DNA from: JBKHYJ01 sp046565505 | Lineage (GTDB): Bacteria; Acidobacteriota; Blastocatellia; UBA7656 | NCBI GenBank assembly: GCA_046565505.1 | Contig: JBKHYJ010000080.1 | Coordinates: forward strand, 1 to 64,000 | Direction of reading: 5' to 3' | Length of the DNA: 64,000 bases | Part shown: one piece after another, positions 56,347 to 64,000 of the stretch | Layout of the letters: the number at the start of each line of letters is the position of its first letter | Numbering within the stretch: position 1 is the first letter of the stretch | Program-made: the position numbers and the translations under genes | Notes under the pieces: model-generated | What the model saw: only the letters and a program-made list of their open reading frames with translations | The model's database searches: none | Told to the model about the DNA's origin: nothing

Positions 56347-56560
56347 TAATTTAGCTGATACTGCTTTACGTATCCGCCCGGCAACCGGTTTCAGTTAAGC
56401 GCGAAGTAAATTTGGATTATAAGAGGCTATAATTGGCCGCGCAACTTAGCCGAACTCAATATCGCGCCGCCCGGGTGTAAAAAGATGTAAATGGCGGGCC
56501 GCGGATCCCGACAGGTGCTGGTGTATTGAAAAACCCGGCCGCAACGGTTATCAATGAGCT

Positions 56561-57535
56561 ATGAAGCTAATCTTTATGGGGACGCCCGAATTCGCCGTGC
56601 CGCCGCTCGCGCGACTGGTCCGCGACGGGCATGAAATCGCCGCCGTGTTCACTCAGCCGGACAAACCCGCCGGCAGGGGGAAGAATTTACAAGCGCCGCC
56701 CGTTAAATCTTTCGCCATAGCGCATGACATTGCGGTTCACCAGCCGGGGAAGATCAAAGTCAATGAAGAGGTGCGCGCCACTTTCGAGGCAATCGCCCCG
56801 GACGCATGCGTAGTCGCGGCTTACGGAAAGATACTGCCCGAGTGGATGCTCGCGATACCGCGCCTGGGCTGCGTCAACGTTCACGCCTCGCTGCTGCCCA
56901 AATACAGGGGCGCGGCCCCCATCAACTGGGCGATTGCCAACGGCGAGCGCGAAACCGGCGTGACTATAATGCAGATGGACGCCGGGCTGGACACGGGCGA
57001 CATGCTTTCGAGCCGCGCCATCGAAATCGGGTGCGAGGAGACCGCGCCGGAGCTGTCGGCACGGCTCTCGGAACTTGGGGCGGAGCTTCTATCCGAGACG
57101 CTGCCCCGCCTGCAACAGGGCGGGGTCAAGCCCGTCGCTCAAAACGACTCGGAGGCGACGCACGCCCCCCTGCTCAAACGAGAAGATGGGTTGATTGATT
57201 GGCTCGCCACCGCGCGCGAGATAGCCAACCGCGTGCGGGCCTTCCAACCCTGGCCGGGCACGTATACTTTCTTCCGCGGCGGGCGGCTCACCATCTGGCG
57301 CGCTCGCGAAGCCCCCGCCGGCCCGGGCGGTCTTCCGTCCCGGGGCGAGCCTGCCCCGGCAACTATTCTCGCGGTCGATAAATCGGGCATGGTTATAGCC
57401 TGCGCAGGCCCGACATCTCTGCGCGTCGAAGAATTACAGGTCGAGGGCAAGCGAAGGCTGACCGCGCGCGAGTTCGTCAACGGCATGCGGTTAGGCGTGG
57501 GGGACCGAATCATGGAAGGCGGCCCGGGGGAATGA
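56561..57535 (+). CDS. fmt: methionyl-tRNA formyltransferase
   Basis: Fmt formylates initiator Met-tRNA using 10-formyl-tetrahydrofolate. The 324-residue product starts MKLIFMGTPEFAVPPL, continues VFTQPDKPAGRGK, and carries the formyl-donor site NVHASLLPKYRGAAPINWAI (Asn, His) and DAGLDTGDM (Asp), with the C-terminal OB-type tRNA-binding domain (~207-315: IANRVRAFQPWPGTYTF). Complete and standard in length. Confidence 0.96.
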   Translation: MKLIFMGTPEFAVPPLARLVRDGHEIAAVFTQPDKPAGRGKNLQAPPVKSFAIAHDIAVHQPGKIKVNEEVRATFEAIAPDACVVAAYGKILPEWMLAIPRLGCVNVHASLLPKYRGAAPINWAIANGERETGVTIMQMDAGLDTGDMLSSRAIEIGCEETAPELSARLSELGAELLSETLPRLQQGGVKPVAQNDSEATHAPLLKREDGLIDWLATAREIANRVRAFQPWPGTYTFFRGGRLTIWRAREAPAGPGGLPSRGEPAPATILAVDKSGMVIACAGPTSLRVEELQVEGKRRLTAREFVNGMRLGVGDRIMEGGPGE

Positions 57536-57611
57536 GGCTCCGTGTAGACGTTTTCATTCGGCTCGCCTTCCGCCTTCGCCCTGCTGCTTTCTGATCGCGC
57601 GGCGGGCCGCC

Positions 57612-57641
57612 TTGACGTGGCGGGTTAAGAGTTCTTATAAT
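57612..57641 (+). promoter_or_regulatory. sigma70-type promoter of the htpX-terC operon
   Basis: TTGACG (57612-57617) and a perfect TATAAT (57636-57641) are separated by 18 bases. Transcription would start near 57648, about 10 bases before the riboswitch aptamer. Confidence 0.75.
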
Positions 57642-57657
57642 TGCCATGTAATTTAAT

Positions 57658-57770
57658 AAGGGGAGTAGATCACTCCACAGTCCGGTGAGATCGTCAGCAC
57701 GATTACCAAATGCCTGGTAATCCGGTCCGCCGGCGCGGGCGTAACAAGCCCACGGATCGAGACCTTTTGC
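57658..57770 (+). promoter_or_regulatory. yybP-ykoY family (manganese) riboswitch aptamer
   Basis: The 5' strand AAGGGGAGTAG (57658-57668), the internal ATCGTCA (57690-57696) and the 3' segment GAGACCTTTTGC (57759-57770) are the three conserved blocks of the yybP-ykoY class, in the right order and at plausible spacing. AAGG at the start can pair with CCTT at the end to close the aptamer. Known members bind Mn2+ and control TerC, MntP and related exporter genes; a terC gene is indeed the second gene of this operon. Match made by eye. Confidence 0.85.
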
Positions 57771-57807
57771 GGCAACAGCGCGCAAAAGGTCTTTTTCTTT
57801 TGCGCGC
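57761..57807 (+). terminator. riboswitch expression platform with two exclusive hairpins
   Basis: GACCTTTTGC (57761-57770) pairs perfectly with GCAAAAGGTC (57782-57791), followed by TTTTTCTTTT: an intrinsic terminator whose 5' arm overlaps the aptamer end. Alternatively GCGCGCAAAAG (57778-57788) pairs perfectly with CTTTTGCGCGC (57797-57807). The two share 57782-57788 and cannot coexist. Metal-stabilised closing of the aptamer would hold CCTT, block the terminator and switch the operon on. The ribosome site AGGAG starts at 57808. Confidence 0.8.
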
Positions 57808-57820
57808 GAGGAGAAATACC

Positions 57821-58687
57821 ATGAATCGACTGAAGACGACGGTGCTGCTCGCGGCGCTTACGGCGTTAATGCTGTGGGTCGGCCAGGCGCTCGGCGGGCA
57901 AGCCGGGCTGGTGGTCGCGCTCGTGTTCGCGGGGCTTACGAACTTCGCGAGTTACTGGTGGTCGGACAAGATAGTCCTGCGGATGTATGGCGCTCAGGAA
58001 TTGAGCCAGTCGAAGGCGCCAGAGCTTTACTCCATAGTGCGCGAGCTGGCCTCTCGCGAGGGCCTGCCGATGCCGAGAGTCTACTTAATACCTGAAGAAA
58101 CACCCAACGCCTTCGCCACGGGTCGCAACCCCGAGCATGCCGCGGTCGCCGTGACCGCGGGGATCACGCGGCTGCTTTCGCGGGAAGAACTCGCGGCAGT
58201 CCTCGCGCACGAGCTAGGGCACGTGCGCAACCGCGACACGCTCATCACGACCGTGGCCGCCACCATCGCGGGCGCGCTCAGCATGCTCGCCAACATGGCT
58301 ATGTGGGGAATGATGCTCGGCGGCCGCTCCGCCGACGACGAAGACGGGGGCAGCCCGCTCGCGGGGCTGGTCGGCGTCATCGTAGCGCCGATAGCCGCGG
58401 CCTTGATTCAGATGTCAATCTCGCGCTCGCGCGAGTTCCTGGCGGACGAGTCCGGCGCGCGACTGTCGGGCAATCCCCTCGCCCTCGCCAGCGCCCTGCG
58501 CAAGATAGAAGAGTGGAGCCGCCGGGTCCCCCTGGCCTCCGGGTCGCCCGCCACCGCCCACATGTTCATCATCAACCCGTTCGCGGGCATGAGCATGGCG
58601 CGGATGTTCAGCACTCACCCTTCGACCGAAGCGCGCGTCGAGCGGCTCGAGGCTATGGCCCGCCGGGGCGTCACCGGTGGCTACTGA
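57821..58687 (+). CDS. htpX: membrane zinc metalloprotease HtpX
   Basis: HtpX degrades damaged inner-membrane proteins with its active site in the cytoplasm. The 288-residue product has two N-terminal membrane helices (~6-40), the zinc motif VLAHELGHVRNRDTLI (~125-140), a second helix pair (~145-205) and the third zinc ligand in REFLADESGARLSGNPLALA. The ATG at 57821 has an AGGAG site 8 bases upstream; the open frame reaches further 5' into the riboswitch and is not used. Its stop overlaps the terC start (TGATG). Confidence 0.95.
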   Translation: MNRLKTTVLLAALTALMLWVGQALGGQAGLVVALVFAGLTNFASYWWSDKIVLRMYGAQELSQSKAPELYSIVRELASREGLPMPRVYLIPEETPNAFATGRNPEHAAVAVTAGITRLLSREELAAVLAHELGHVRNRDTLITTVAATIAGALSMLANMAMWGMMLGGRSADDEDGGSPLAGLVGVIVAPIAAALIQMSISRSREFLADESGARLSGNPLALASALRKIEEWSRRVPLASGSPATAHMFIINPFAGMSMARMFSTHPSTEARVERLEAMARRGVTGGY

Positions 58688-59829
58688 TGGAAGGGGGCAT
58701 GGGGATAAGTCTTTTTCCGCTCGCAGACTACTGGTGGATTTACGCCTCCTTCACGGCCTTCGTGCTCGTGATGCTGGTCGTTGACCTGGGCATCTTCCAC
58801 CGCAAAGCTCATGCGGTATCATTCCGCGAGGCGGCCACCTGGAGCGTCGTTTGGGTCTTGCTCGCGCTCGGCTTCAGCTACTTGCTCTACCAATACGCGC
58901 TGTGGAAATTCCCGCAGGACCCGCGCCTTATGGCCTTACCCGGCTTCGACCCGCAGGCGGCCGCGCGCACGGTCTCTCTTGAATTCCTGACCGGTTATGT
59001 CATAGAGAAGTCGCTCTCGGTCGATAACATATTCGTATTCGTGCTGATCTTCGGCTATTTCGCCATCCCGTCGAAGTATCAGCACCGCGTGCTCTTTTAT
59101 GGCATCGTCGGGGCGTTGGTCTTCCGCGCCATCTTCATAGCGATGGGCGCGGTCTTGATGCAGTACCACTGGGTGATACTGGTGTTCGGCGCATTCTTGA
59201 TCTTCACGGGCGTGAAGATGATGTTTTCGCCGGAAAAGGAGATAGAGCCCGAAAAGAATTTCCTGATCCGCGCGTTCAAGAGATTCGTCCCCGCCACGCA
59301 TGAATTGCACGGCGAGCGATTCTTCGTCCGCAAGGGCAGGCTGCTGTACGCGACCCCCTTGCTCATCACGCTGCTCTTCGTGGAGATGACAGACATCATC
59401 TTCGCGGTGGACTCGGTCCCCGCGATATTCGCCGTGACGAGCGAGCCTATGCTCGTATTCACCTCGAACATATTCGCGATCCTCGGCCTGCGGGCGATGT
59501 ATTTCATGCTGGCGGGGGCCGTGGACAAGTTCTACCTGCTCAAGTACGGCCTCGCGGTAGTCCTGATCTTCGTGGGCTTGAAGATGGTGTGGCTCAACGA
59601 CCTCTACGATGGCAAGTTCCCCATCACGCTCTCCCTGGGCGTCATCGCCGCGGTCATCGCGAGTTCGGTCGCCTTCTCTCTGCTGTTTCCGAAAGGCCCG
59701 AAGCCGGCCGGGGAGGAAGGGCCAGGGCATGTCGCCGGGCCGCCCGCAAATAGGCCGGCGGGGCCGGCGCATGCCGAGGCGCTTCTCCCCGAGCCGACGG
59801 CTTTGAATAAAGATGAGAAGAGACTTTAG
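58687..59829 (+). CDS. TerC family integral membrane protein (probable manganese exporter)
   Basis: A 380-residue protein with about nine membrane helices and the TerC features LVVDLGIFHRKAHAVSFREA, GYVIEKSLSVDNIFVFVLIF (with the conserved Asp-Asn) and LLFVEMTDIIFAVDSVPAIFAVT (second acidic site). TerC/Alx/MeeF-type proteins export Mn2+, and in Bacillus they have been linked to metal loading of secreted enzymes. The start overlaps the htpX stop, so translation is coupled; a second ATG 12 bases in is possible. The Pro/Gly/Ala-rich tail (~340-380) is not conserved. Confidence 0.92.
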   Translation: MEGGMGISLFPLADYWWIYASFTAFVLVMLVVDLGIFHRKAHAVSFREAATWSVVWVLLALGFSYLLYQYALWKFPQDPRLMALPGFDPQAAARTVSLEFLTGYVIEKSLSVDNIFVFVLIFGYFAIPSKYQHRVLFYGIVGALVFRAIFIAMGAVLMQYHWVILVFGAFLIFTGVKMMFSPEKEIEPEKNFLIRAFKRFVPATHELHGERFFVRKGRLLYATPLLITLLFVEMTDIIFAVDSVPAIFAVTSEPMLVFTSNIFAILGLRAMYFMLAGAVDKFYLLKYGLAVVLIFVGLKMVWLNDLYDGKFPITLSLGVIAAVIASSVAFSLLFPKGPKPAGEEGPGHVAGPPANRPAGPAHAEALLPEPTALNKDEKRL

Positions 59830-59962
59830 CCCGGAGGTAAGACAAAAGGCGCGGGCCGATGCTCGCCTTCATCACTTGCGGCCGCGCCTCCTGGGCGACC
59901 GTCTTATAAATTGACCTCGCCGTTTTGCCGTTGCTAACATCGCTTGCGTGACGGGCGGAGGC

Positions 59963-60919
59963 ATGAAAGCGCGACTGATACCGGCTATCGTCGGGCCGAC
60001 CGCGTCAGGGAAAAGCGAACTCGGGATTAAGCTGGCCCTCGCGCTGGGTGGCGAAATCATCAACCTGGATTCCGTCCAGGTGTATCGCGGCATTCAAATC
60101 GCCACGGCCAAGGTCCCCCCCGAAGAGCGTCGCGGCGTGCCGCATCACCTGATCGATATAGTTGAGCCGACGGAGAACTTCACCGCGGGCGAATACGCGA
60201 GGCGCGCGGCCGAGACCATCCTCGACGTAGAATCGCGCGGCCGCATGGCAATGCTCGTGGGCGGCACGGGGTTCTACTTGCGCGCGCTCGTCAGCCCCCT
60301 GTTCGAGGGGCCGAAGACAGACCTGGGCCTGCGCGCACGGCTGCTCGCCCTACGCGATAAACATGGCGCGGGGCACTTGCACAAGTTGCTAGGGCGCGTA
60401 GACGGGCGGGCCGCGGCGGGGATCAGCCCGCGCGACTGGTCACGCACGATGCGAGCGGTAGAAGTCTTTTTTCAAACCGGCCGGCGATTATCCGAAGAGC
60501 AGCTTAACCTCCCGCCCCCGCCCGAGCTCGCCGCGCGCGTCCATGTGATCGCGCTCAACCCGCCGCGAGATCAGTTGTACGCGCGGATCAACAGGCGGGC
60601 CGAGGTGATGTTCGAGCGCGGGCTGGTTGAGGAGGTCGAGTCGCTGATTCGCTCGGGCCTCCCTGCGAACGCGAAGGCGTTGCAGGCTCATGGATACCGC
60701 CGCGTGGTGGAGTACCTGCTGGGGCGGCGCACGCGCGAGGACGCGCTCAATCAAATGAAGCTCGACACGCGCCACTACGCCAAGCGGCAGCTCACCTGGT
60801 GGCGCGCATGGCCCGGAGTGAAATGGGTTCACATGTTCGGGGACGCCGAAGGGGCGTTCGAGGAAGCAATCGAGTATTTAACATCTCGGGAGGCGGGCGG
60901 GGCTACGAGCCCGGCGTGA
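59963..60919 (+). CDS. miaA: tRNA dimethylallyltransferase
   Basis: MiaA adds a dimethylallyl group to A37 of tRNAs reading UNN codons. The 318-residue product has the P-loop GPTASGKSELG (~11-21), NLDSVQVYRGIQIATAKV, HHLIDIVEPTENFTAGEYA, VGGTGFYLRALVSPLFEG and the C-terminal QAHGYRRVVEYLLGR. A GTG 15 bases upstream is an alternative start. Its 3' end overlaps the convergent gene at 60903 by 17 bases. Confidence 0.95.
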   Translation: MKARLIPAIVGPTASGKSELGIKLALALGGEIINLDSVQVYRGIQIATAKVPPEERRGVPHHLIDIVEPTENFTAGEYARRAAETILDVESRGRMAMLVGGTGFYLRALVSPLFEGPKTDLGLRARLLALRDKHGAGHLHKLLGRVDGRAAAGISPRDWSRTMRAVEVFFQTGRRLSEEQLNLPPPPELAARVHVIALNPPRDQLYARINRRAEVMFERGLVEEVESLIRSGLPANAKALQAHGYRRVVEYLLGRRTREDALNQMKLDTRHYAKRQLTWWRAWPGVKWVHMFGDAEGAFEEAIEYLTSREAGGATSPA

Positions 60920-62330
60920 CAATGCCTATTATCTGTTCGATTGATTGGTCGAGGTTGTACTGTTCGAGCTCCGCCCTCTGACTCTTTAACACCCACTGCA
61001 AGCCTTCCGCGATGCGCGCGCGGAGCCGCGCCGCCTGGCTGCTCGACTCCGTGACCCCCTGCACCGCCCGCGACAACGCTTCCGTCAGGCCGGCTATGAA
61101 ATCGCCAGGGCTCGCTTTGCCTACGAAGACGATCTCGCCCGCGAGGTATTCAAACTCCGCGCCGAATGGGTCGAGGAAGGGGTAACGGTCGGCGATTTTC
61201 AACTGCCCCGCGCGCAGGTACATAGAGAAGCGGTCCCGCTGCTCGACGGCCTGCCCCGCCTCCTCGATGGCCTTGGCGATCTCGCCCATCAATCGCTTGA
61301 TGTCGGCCATTTGCGCGGCCTCGCTCGCCGGGGACAGGCTACCTGTATTACTAAGCTCGTTTTGAACGAGCGACAGGTCGTCGGCGGCTCGCGCGCCCGC
61401 GCCGCCGTTCGCGTCGGAAGGGGGCGGGTCGCCGCTCGGCCCTCCGCCTTGCGGTTGCGGGCCGAGGCCGGGTTGCGAACCAGGCCCTTCGCGAATTATG
61501 TCTGCGGCGAGCGCGTCGCCCGGCGCGGGGTCATCGAGCGTCAAAGAATTGTAAACTGCTTTCGCCTCCCTGACGGCCTGTGACACCTCGTCGGCCCCGC
61601 CCTGCCGCGCCTCTTCTGCGGCCGCGACCTTTTCAAAGGGGATGGCGGATTCGAGCTTCGCATGCTCGGACAGCGTCGGGTCAAAGGATTCGAGCGGGTC
61701 GCCGGCGGCTTTGAAATAAACGTCGAAATTCCCGCCCGCGCGGTTCGATTCATCCAGCAACTCGCGCAGCTCGCGGCTGCCGATCAAGTCGGCCGTCTCA
61801 TGCTCGTCGAGCGGCGCGCCATCTTTGGAGATCAGTATCCGCGCTCGGCCGTCTTTTATGTGAATCAGGGCGGCGACGCCGCTCCCCGTCGTAAGCTCCA
61901 CGAACCACTGGCGGTCGCGCTCGCGCGCGAGCTTTGAAATCATCTTTTCGAGGTCGGCGAAATCCGTGCTCAGGCGCGTGTAGAGCGGCTCGGCGTTGAT
62001 GCGCCCCGCCACGGCGCTGGCCGTGTCGGCCGAGTAGCCATAGACGGAGACGCGGCCGCGATGCCGTCGCGCCGTCGCGACAAGCTCTGCGACCGTCGTG
62101 CGCAGGTAAGGGAAAGCCATAGGCTCGCCGGTCCAATCCGGCGCGTTGCGGCGCTCGATGACGGCGGCCACTTTGCCGCGCGCGATCACGACGTGGGCGT
62201 CCGTGTCGCGCAGCACAATATTTACGACGCCTGAAAATCCGCCTTCGCACAGGTCCGCCACCAGCGCGTCAACGAGCACGTAGCTCGTCGCCAGGTTTTC
62301 ATGTAAAGCTTTTCCGCGCGGGATGAACAT
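60903..62330 (-). CDS. hypothetical protein with DUF4388/PATAN-like N terminus
   Basis: A 475-residue soluble protein. Residues ~1-90 (LVDALVADLCEGGFSGVVNIVLRD, AHVVIARGKVAAV) resemble the effector-type DUF4388/PATAN domain found in signalling proteins. Residues ~110-225 repeat a similar strand pattern (WFVELTTGSGVAALIHIKDGRARIL), suggesting a second such domain. The middle (~270-330) is a Pro/Gly/Asp-rich linker and the C-terminal ~150 residues are helical (MADIKRLMGEIAKAIEEAG). No catalytic residues seen. The 3' end overlaps miaA by 17 bases. Confidence 0.65.
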   Translation of the reverse strand: MFIPRGKALHENLATSYVLVDALVADLCEGGFSGVVNIVLRDTDAHVVIARGKVAAVIERRNAPDWTGEPMAFPYLRTTVAELVATARRHRGRVSVYGYSADTASAVAGRINAEPLYTRLSTDFADLEKMISKLARERDRQWFVELTTGSGVAALIHIKDGRARILISKDGAPLDEHETADLIGSRELRELLDESNRAGGNFDVYFKAAGDPLESFDPTLSEHAKLESAIPFEKVAAAEEARQGGADEVSQAVREAKAVYNSLTLDDPAPGDALAADIIREGPGSQPGLGPQPQGGGPSGDPPPSDANGGAGARAADDLSLVQNELSNTGSLSPASEAAQMADIKRLMGEIAKAIEEAGQAVEQRDRFSMYLRAGQLKIADRYPFLDPFGAEFEYLAGEIVFVGKASPGDFIAGLTEALSRAVQGVTESSSQAARLRARIAEGLQWVLKSQRAELEQYNLDQSIEQIIGIVTPGS

Positions 62331-62386
62331 AAATCAGCAGGCAGCGGGCAGCCGGTTGACAGCCGGCGGTCCCGCCGGGCTGCTCA

Positions 62387-63124
62387 CTATTTCTTTATCG
62401 GCGATTTATACTTGCCTTTCTTGATCCCCTCCGCAATCCGGCTCGCGTGGTTGCGCGCTATCAAAGGCTGTGTGTCGTTGTCGGCTATCTCCCTCAAAGC
62501 CGCGAGCATATGTTCCGGCTCGGCCACGCGCTGGGCCTTCAAGTCATTTTCGAGGATGTCGAGCAGGCGCGGCAGGTCGAGCGGCTGGTACTGCTGAGAA
62601 GTCTCTATGTCAAACAGGTGCATCTCCTGCGTGGCGATTGCGAGAAAAATTTCCGCCAGCTCCCTCACCTCGGGGTTCAGGGTGTAGTTGAAGCGCACCT
62701 TGCGCTCGCGCTCGCCCTGCCGCATGGATAAGCTCTTCCAGCCGAGGTGTGAAAAATCCTTCTTGTCCTGGTAATCCTCATCCGAAGTCAGGAAGTGCGC
62801 TCGCTCGTACAGCTCGCTCAGGCGGGCGACCGTAGCCGGCGAAAGCTTCAGCTTGCGGTCTATGACTTCGTCGGATTCGCCGCGCTTGAAGCGGACCTCG
62901 CCTCCGCCATCCGCCGCGACATCGACCTCGATCAGGGGGATGTAGAAGCGCGCGTTCTCGAACCTGTAGCCGAAGCTGGCCGCGCCCGGGGCGGCTTCGG
63001 GCTTACGCTCCTCTGCCGCCTTGCCGGCCTGCGGCGCTTTCTTCTCCTGCGCCCCCGCGCCATGCGGGAAGAGGGCCGCCGACGAAAGGATCAGTAGAAA
63101 GGATGTGAAACGAATTGCGCGCAT
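62387..63124 (-). CDS. exported protein of unknown function
   Basis: The 245-residue product has a signal peptide (~1-25, ending GAGAQ), a Lys/Glu/Ala-rich linker and a globular domain with RFYIPLIEVDVAADGGGEVRFKRGESD, a helix ATVARLSELYERAHFL and MRQGERERKVRFNYTLNPEVRELAEIF. The C-terminal ~60 residues form short helices and a basic end (KGKYKSPIKK). The start at 63124 gives a standard signal peptide; longer frames do not. Not recognised. Confidence 0.65.
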   Translation of the reverse strand: MRAIRFTSFLLILSSAALFPHGAGAQEKKAPQAGKAAEERKPEAAPGAASFGYRFENARFYIPLIEVDVAADGGGEVRFKRGESDEVIDRKLKLSPATVARLSELYERAHFLTSDEDYQDKKDFSHLGWKSLSMRQGERERKVRFNYTLNPEVRELAEIFLAIATQEMHLFDIETSQQYQPLDLPRLLDILENDLKAQRVAEPEHMLAALREIADNDTQPLIARNHASRIAEGIKKGKYKSPIKK

Positions 63125-63276
63125 AACGTGAATATAAGATAAACAGGGACGGACTAGATAAGCAAGATCGCGAGCGTTCACCTGTGGCCGACTGATGGCC
63201 GAGGCGCGGGGGAGGGTGTTTTCTTTTCTCGGCGTTGTTGGCGTGGCGGCGGCCCGACACGTACCTTCGACTGAGA

Positions 63277-64000
63277 CTACTCGAACTTCACCGATACGAG
63301 TTTAGAAACCCCTTGCTCTTGCATCGTGACGCCGTACAGGGCGCGGGCGGCCTCCATCGTGCGCTTGTTGTGAGTGATGACGAGGAATTGCGTGTCGCGG
63401 CTCATCTCGATCACCTTGTTCGAGAAGCGGCCGACGTTCATTTCGTCGAGCGGCGCGTCAACTTCGTCGAGTATGCAGAAAGGCGACGGGCGGTACTGGA
63501 ATATCGCGAGCACCAGCGCGATGGCGGCCATGGCCTTCTCGCCCCCCGACAACAGCAGGACGTTTTGAAGGCGCTTGCCGGGCGGCTGCGCGATCAAATC
63601 TATGCCGGACTCTAAGATGTCCTCCTCGTCTATGAGGATCATCTCGCCGCGCCCGCCGCCGAACAACTCCACGAACATGCTTTGGAAGTTCCGGTTGATG
63701 TTGGTGAACGCGTCGCGGAACCGCTCGCGCGTGCGGCGCTTGATCTCGGCCAGCGCCTCTTCAGTCATCATGATCGAGTCGAGTATGTCCCGGCGCTGCT
63801 CGGTTAAGAACTTGAATCGCTCTTCGGACTGCTCAAGCTCTTCGAGCGCCATCATATTCACGGGGCCCATGTCGTCGAGCTTGACCCTCAGCTCGTCGAG
63901 CCTCGCCCGCGCGGCCCCTATGTCCGCGGCCAGCAGGCTGTAGTCCGCGATTAACTGATCGCCGGCGGGGTCGGCGGCTTGAGCGTCTTCTTCGCCCCGC
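63277..64000 (-). CDS. smc: chromosome segregation ATPase SMC, C-terminal part (truncated by the window edge)
   Basis: The frame stays open to the window end at 64000, so only the C-terminal ~240 residues are seen. They contain the end of the coiled coil, GPVNMMALEELEQSEERF, the helix with FVELFGGGRGEMIL, the ABC signature LLLSGGEKAMAAIALV, Walker B FCILDEVDAPLDEMNVGRF and the switch FLVITHNKRTM, all intact. SMC with ScpAB compacts and segregates the chromosome. Confidence 0.95.
   Translation of the reverse strand, partial: RGEEDAQAADPAGDQLIADYSLLAADIGAARARLDELRVKLDDMGPVNMMALEELEQSEERFKFLTEQRRDILDSIMMTEEALAEIKRRTRERFRDAFTNINRNFQSMFVELFGGGRGEMILIDEEDILESGIDLIAQPPGKRLQNVLLLSGGEKAMAAIALVLAIFQYRPSPFCILDEVDAPLDEMNVGRFSNKVIEMSRDTQFLVITHNKRTMEAARALYGVTMQEQGVSKLVSVKFE

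Overview
The window is high-GC, gene-dense DNA from a Gram-negative bacterium. Outer-membrane genes (waaA, lpxK, the PilQ secretin) occur with a bacillithiol-synthesis gene (bshC), a complete pilMNOPQ cluster, a MoxR/DUF58/transglutaminase operon and very long secreted cysteine- and glycine-rich modular proteins. That mix fits Acidobacteriota (Blastocatellia-like). This is inference from gene content, since no rRNA marker is present. I found no rRNA, tRNA, CRISPR array, transposase or integrase.

Layout. Positions 1-3.2 kb: an accessory cluster with two GNAT acetyltransferase paralogues, two DUF6916-like paralogues (one with a Tat-type leader) and a phage-tail-collar protein whose leader carries an attenuator-like hairpin. 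3.3-11.3 kb: two large exported proteins, a repeat-rich HYR/PKD adhesin-like protein and a C25 (gingipain-type) cysteine protease, which share their leader and a ~140-residue module. 11.5-21.7 kb: a Clp-like ATPase with a degenerate second ATPase domain plus a YbjN-like partner, coaE, an M20 peptidase, a redoxin-like protein, a MobA-like nucleotidyltransferase and small stress/membrane proteins. 21.8-33 kb: secA, pilM-N-O-P-Q with a roadblock protein, and efp. 33-43.6 kb: waaA, lpxK, secreted proteins, an aldolase-fold protein lacking its catalytic lysine, a cyclase-family hydrolase and a TgpA-like transglutaminase. 43.7-48.1 kb: DUF58, MoxR, and a small secreted cysteine peptide head-to-head with a helical-repeat protein. 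48.4-56.3 kb: a minus-strand series (SDR, two glycosyltransferase-type genes, a CDF exporter, a DUF4440-FKBP fusion, bshC, a DHDPS-like lyase). 56.5-64 kb: fmt, an apparent manganese-riboswitch-controlled htpX-terC operon, miaA, two proteins of unknown function, and the 3' part of smc at the window end.

Main points of interest. (1) A yybP-ykoY-type Mn2+ riboswitch with its own sigma70-like promoter and terminator/alternative hairpins precedes htpX-terC, so a membrane metalloprotease appears to be under manganese control along with a TerC transporter. (2) The GNAT/DUF6916/tail-collar cluster is duplicated and its tail-collar gene has a leader with promoter, short ORF and terminator-like hairpin. 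(3) The small Cys-peptide/helical-repeat pair at 46.9-48.1 kb has no function I recognise. (4) Several proteins keep a fold but have lost catalytic residues: KDPG-aldolase-like Lys to Thr, a redoxin with DxxC for CxxC, and Clp domain 2. (5) EF-P has Asn at the tip position normally modified. (6) Several long inverted repeats sit in intergenic gaps, one of them inside the moxR-DUF58-tgpA operon.
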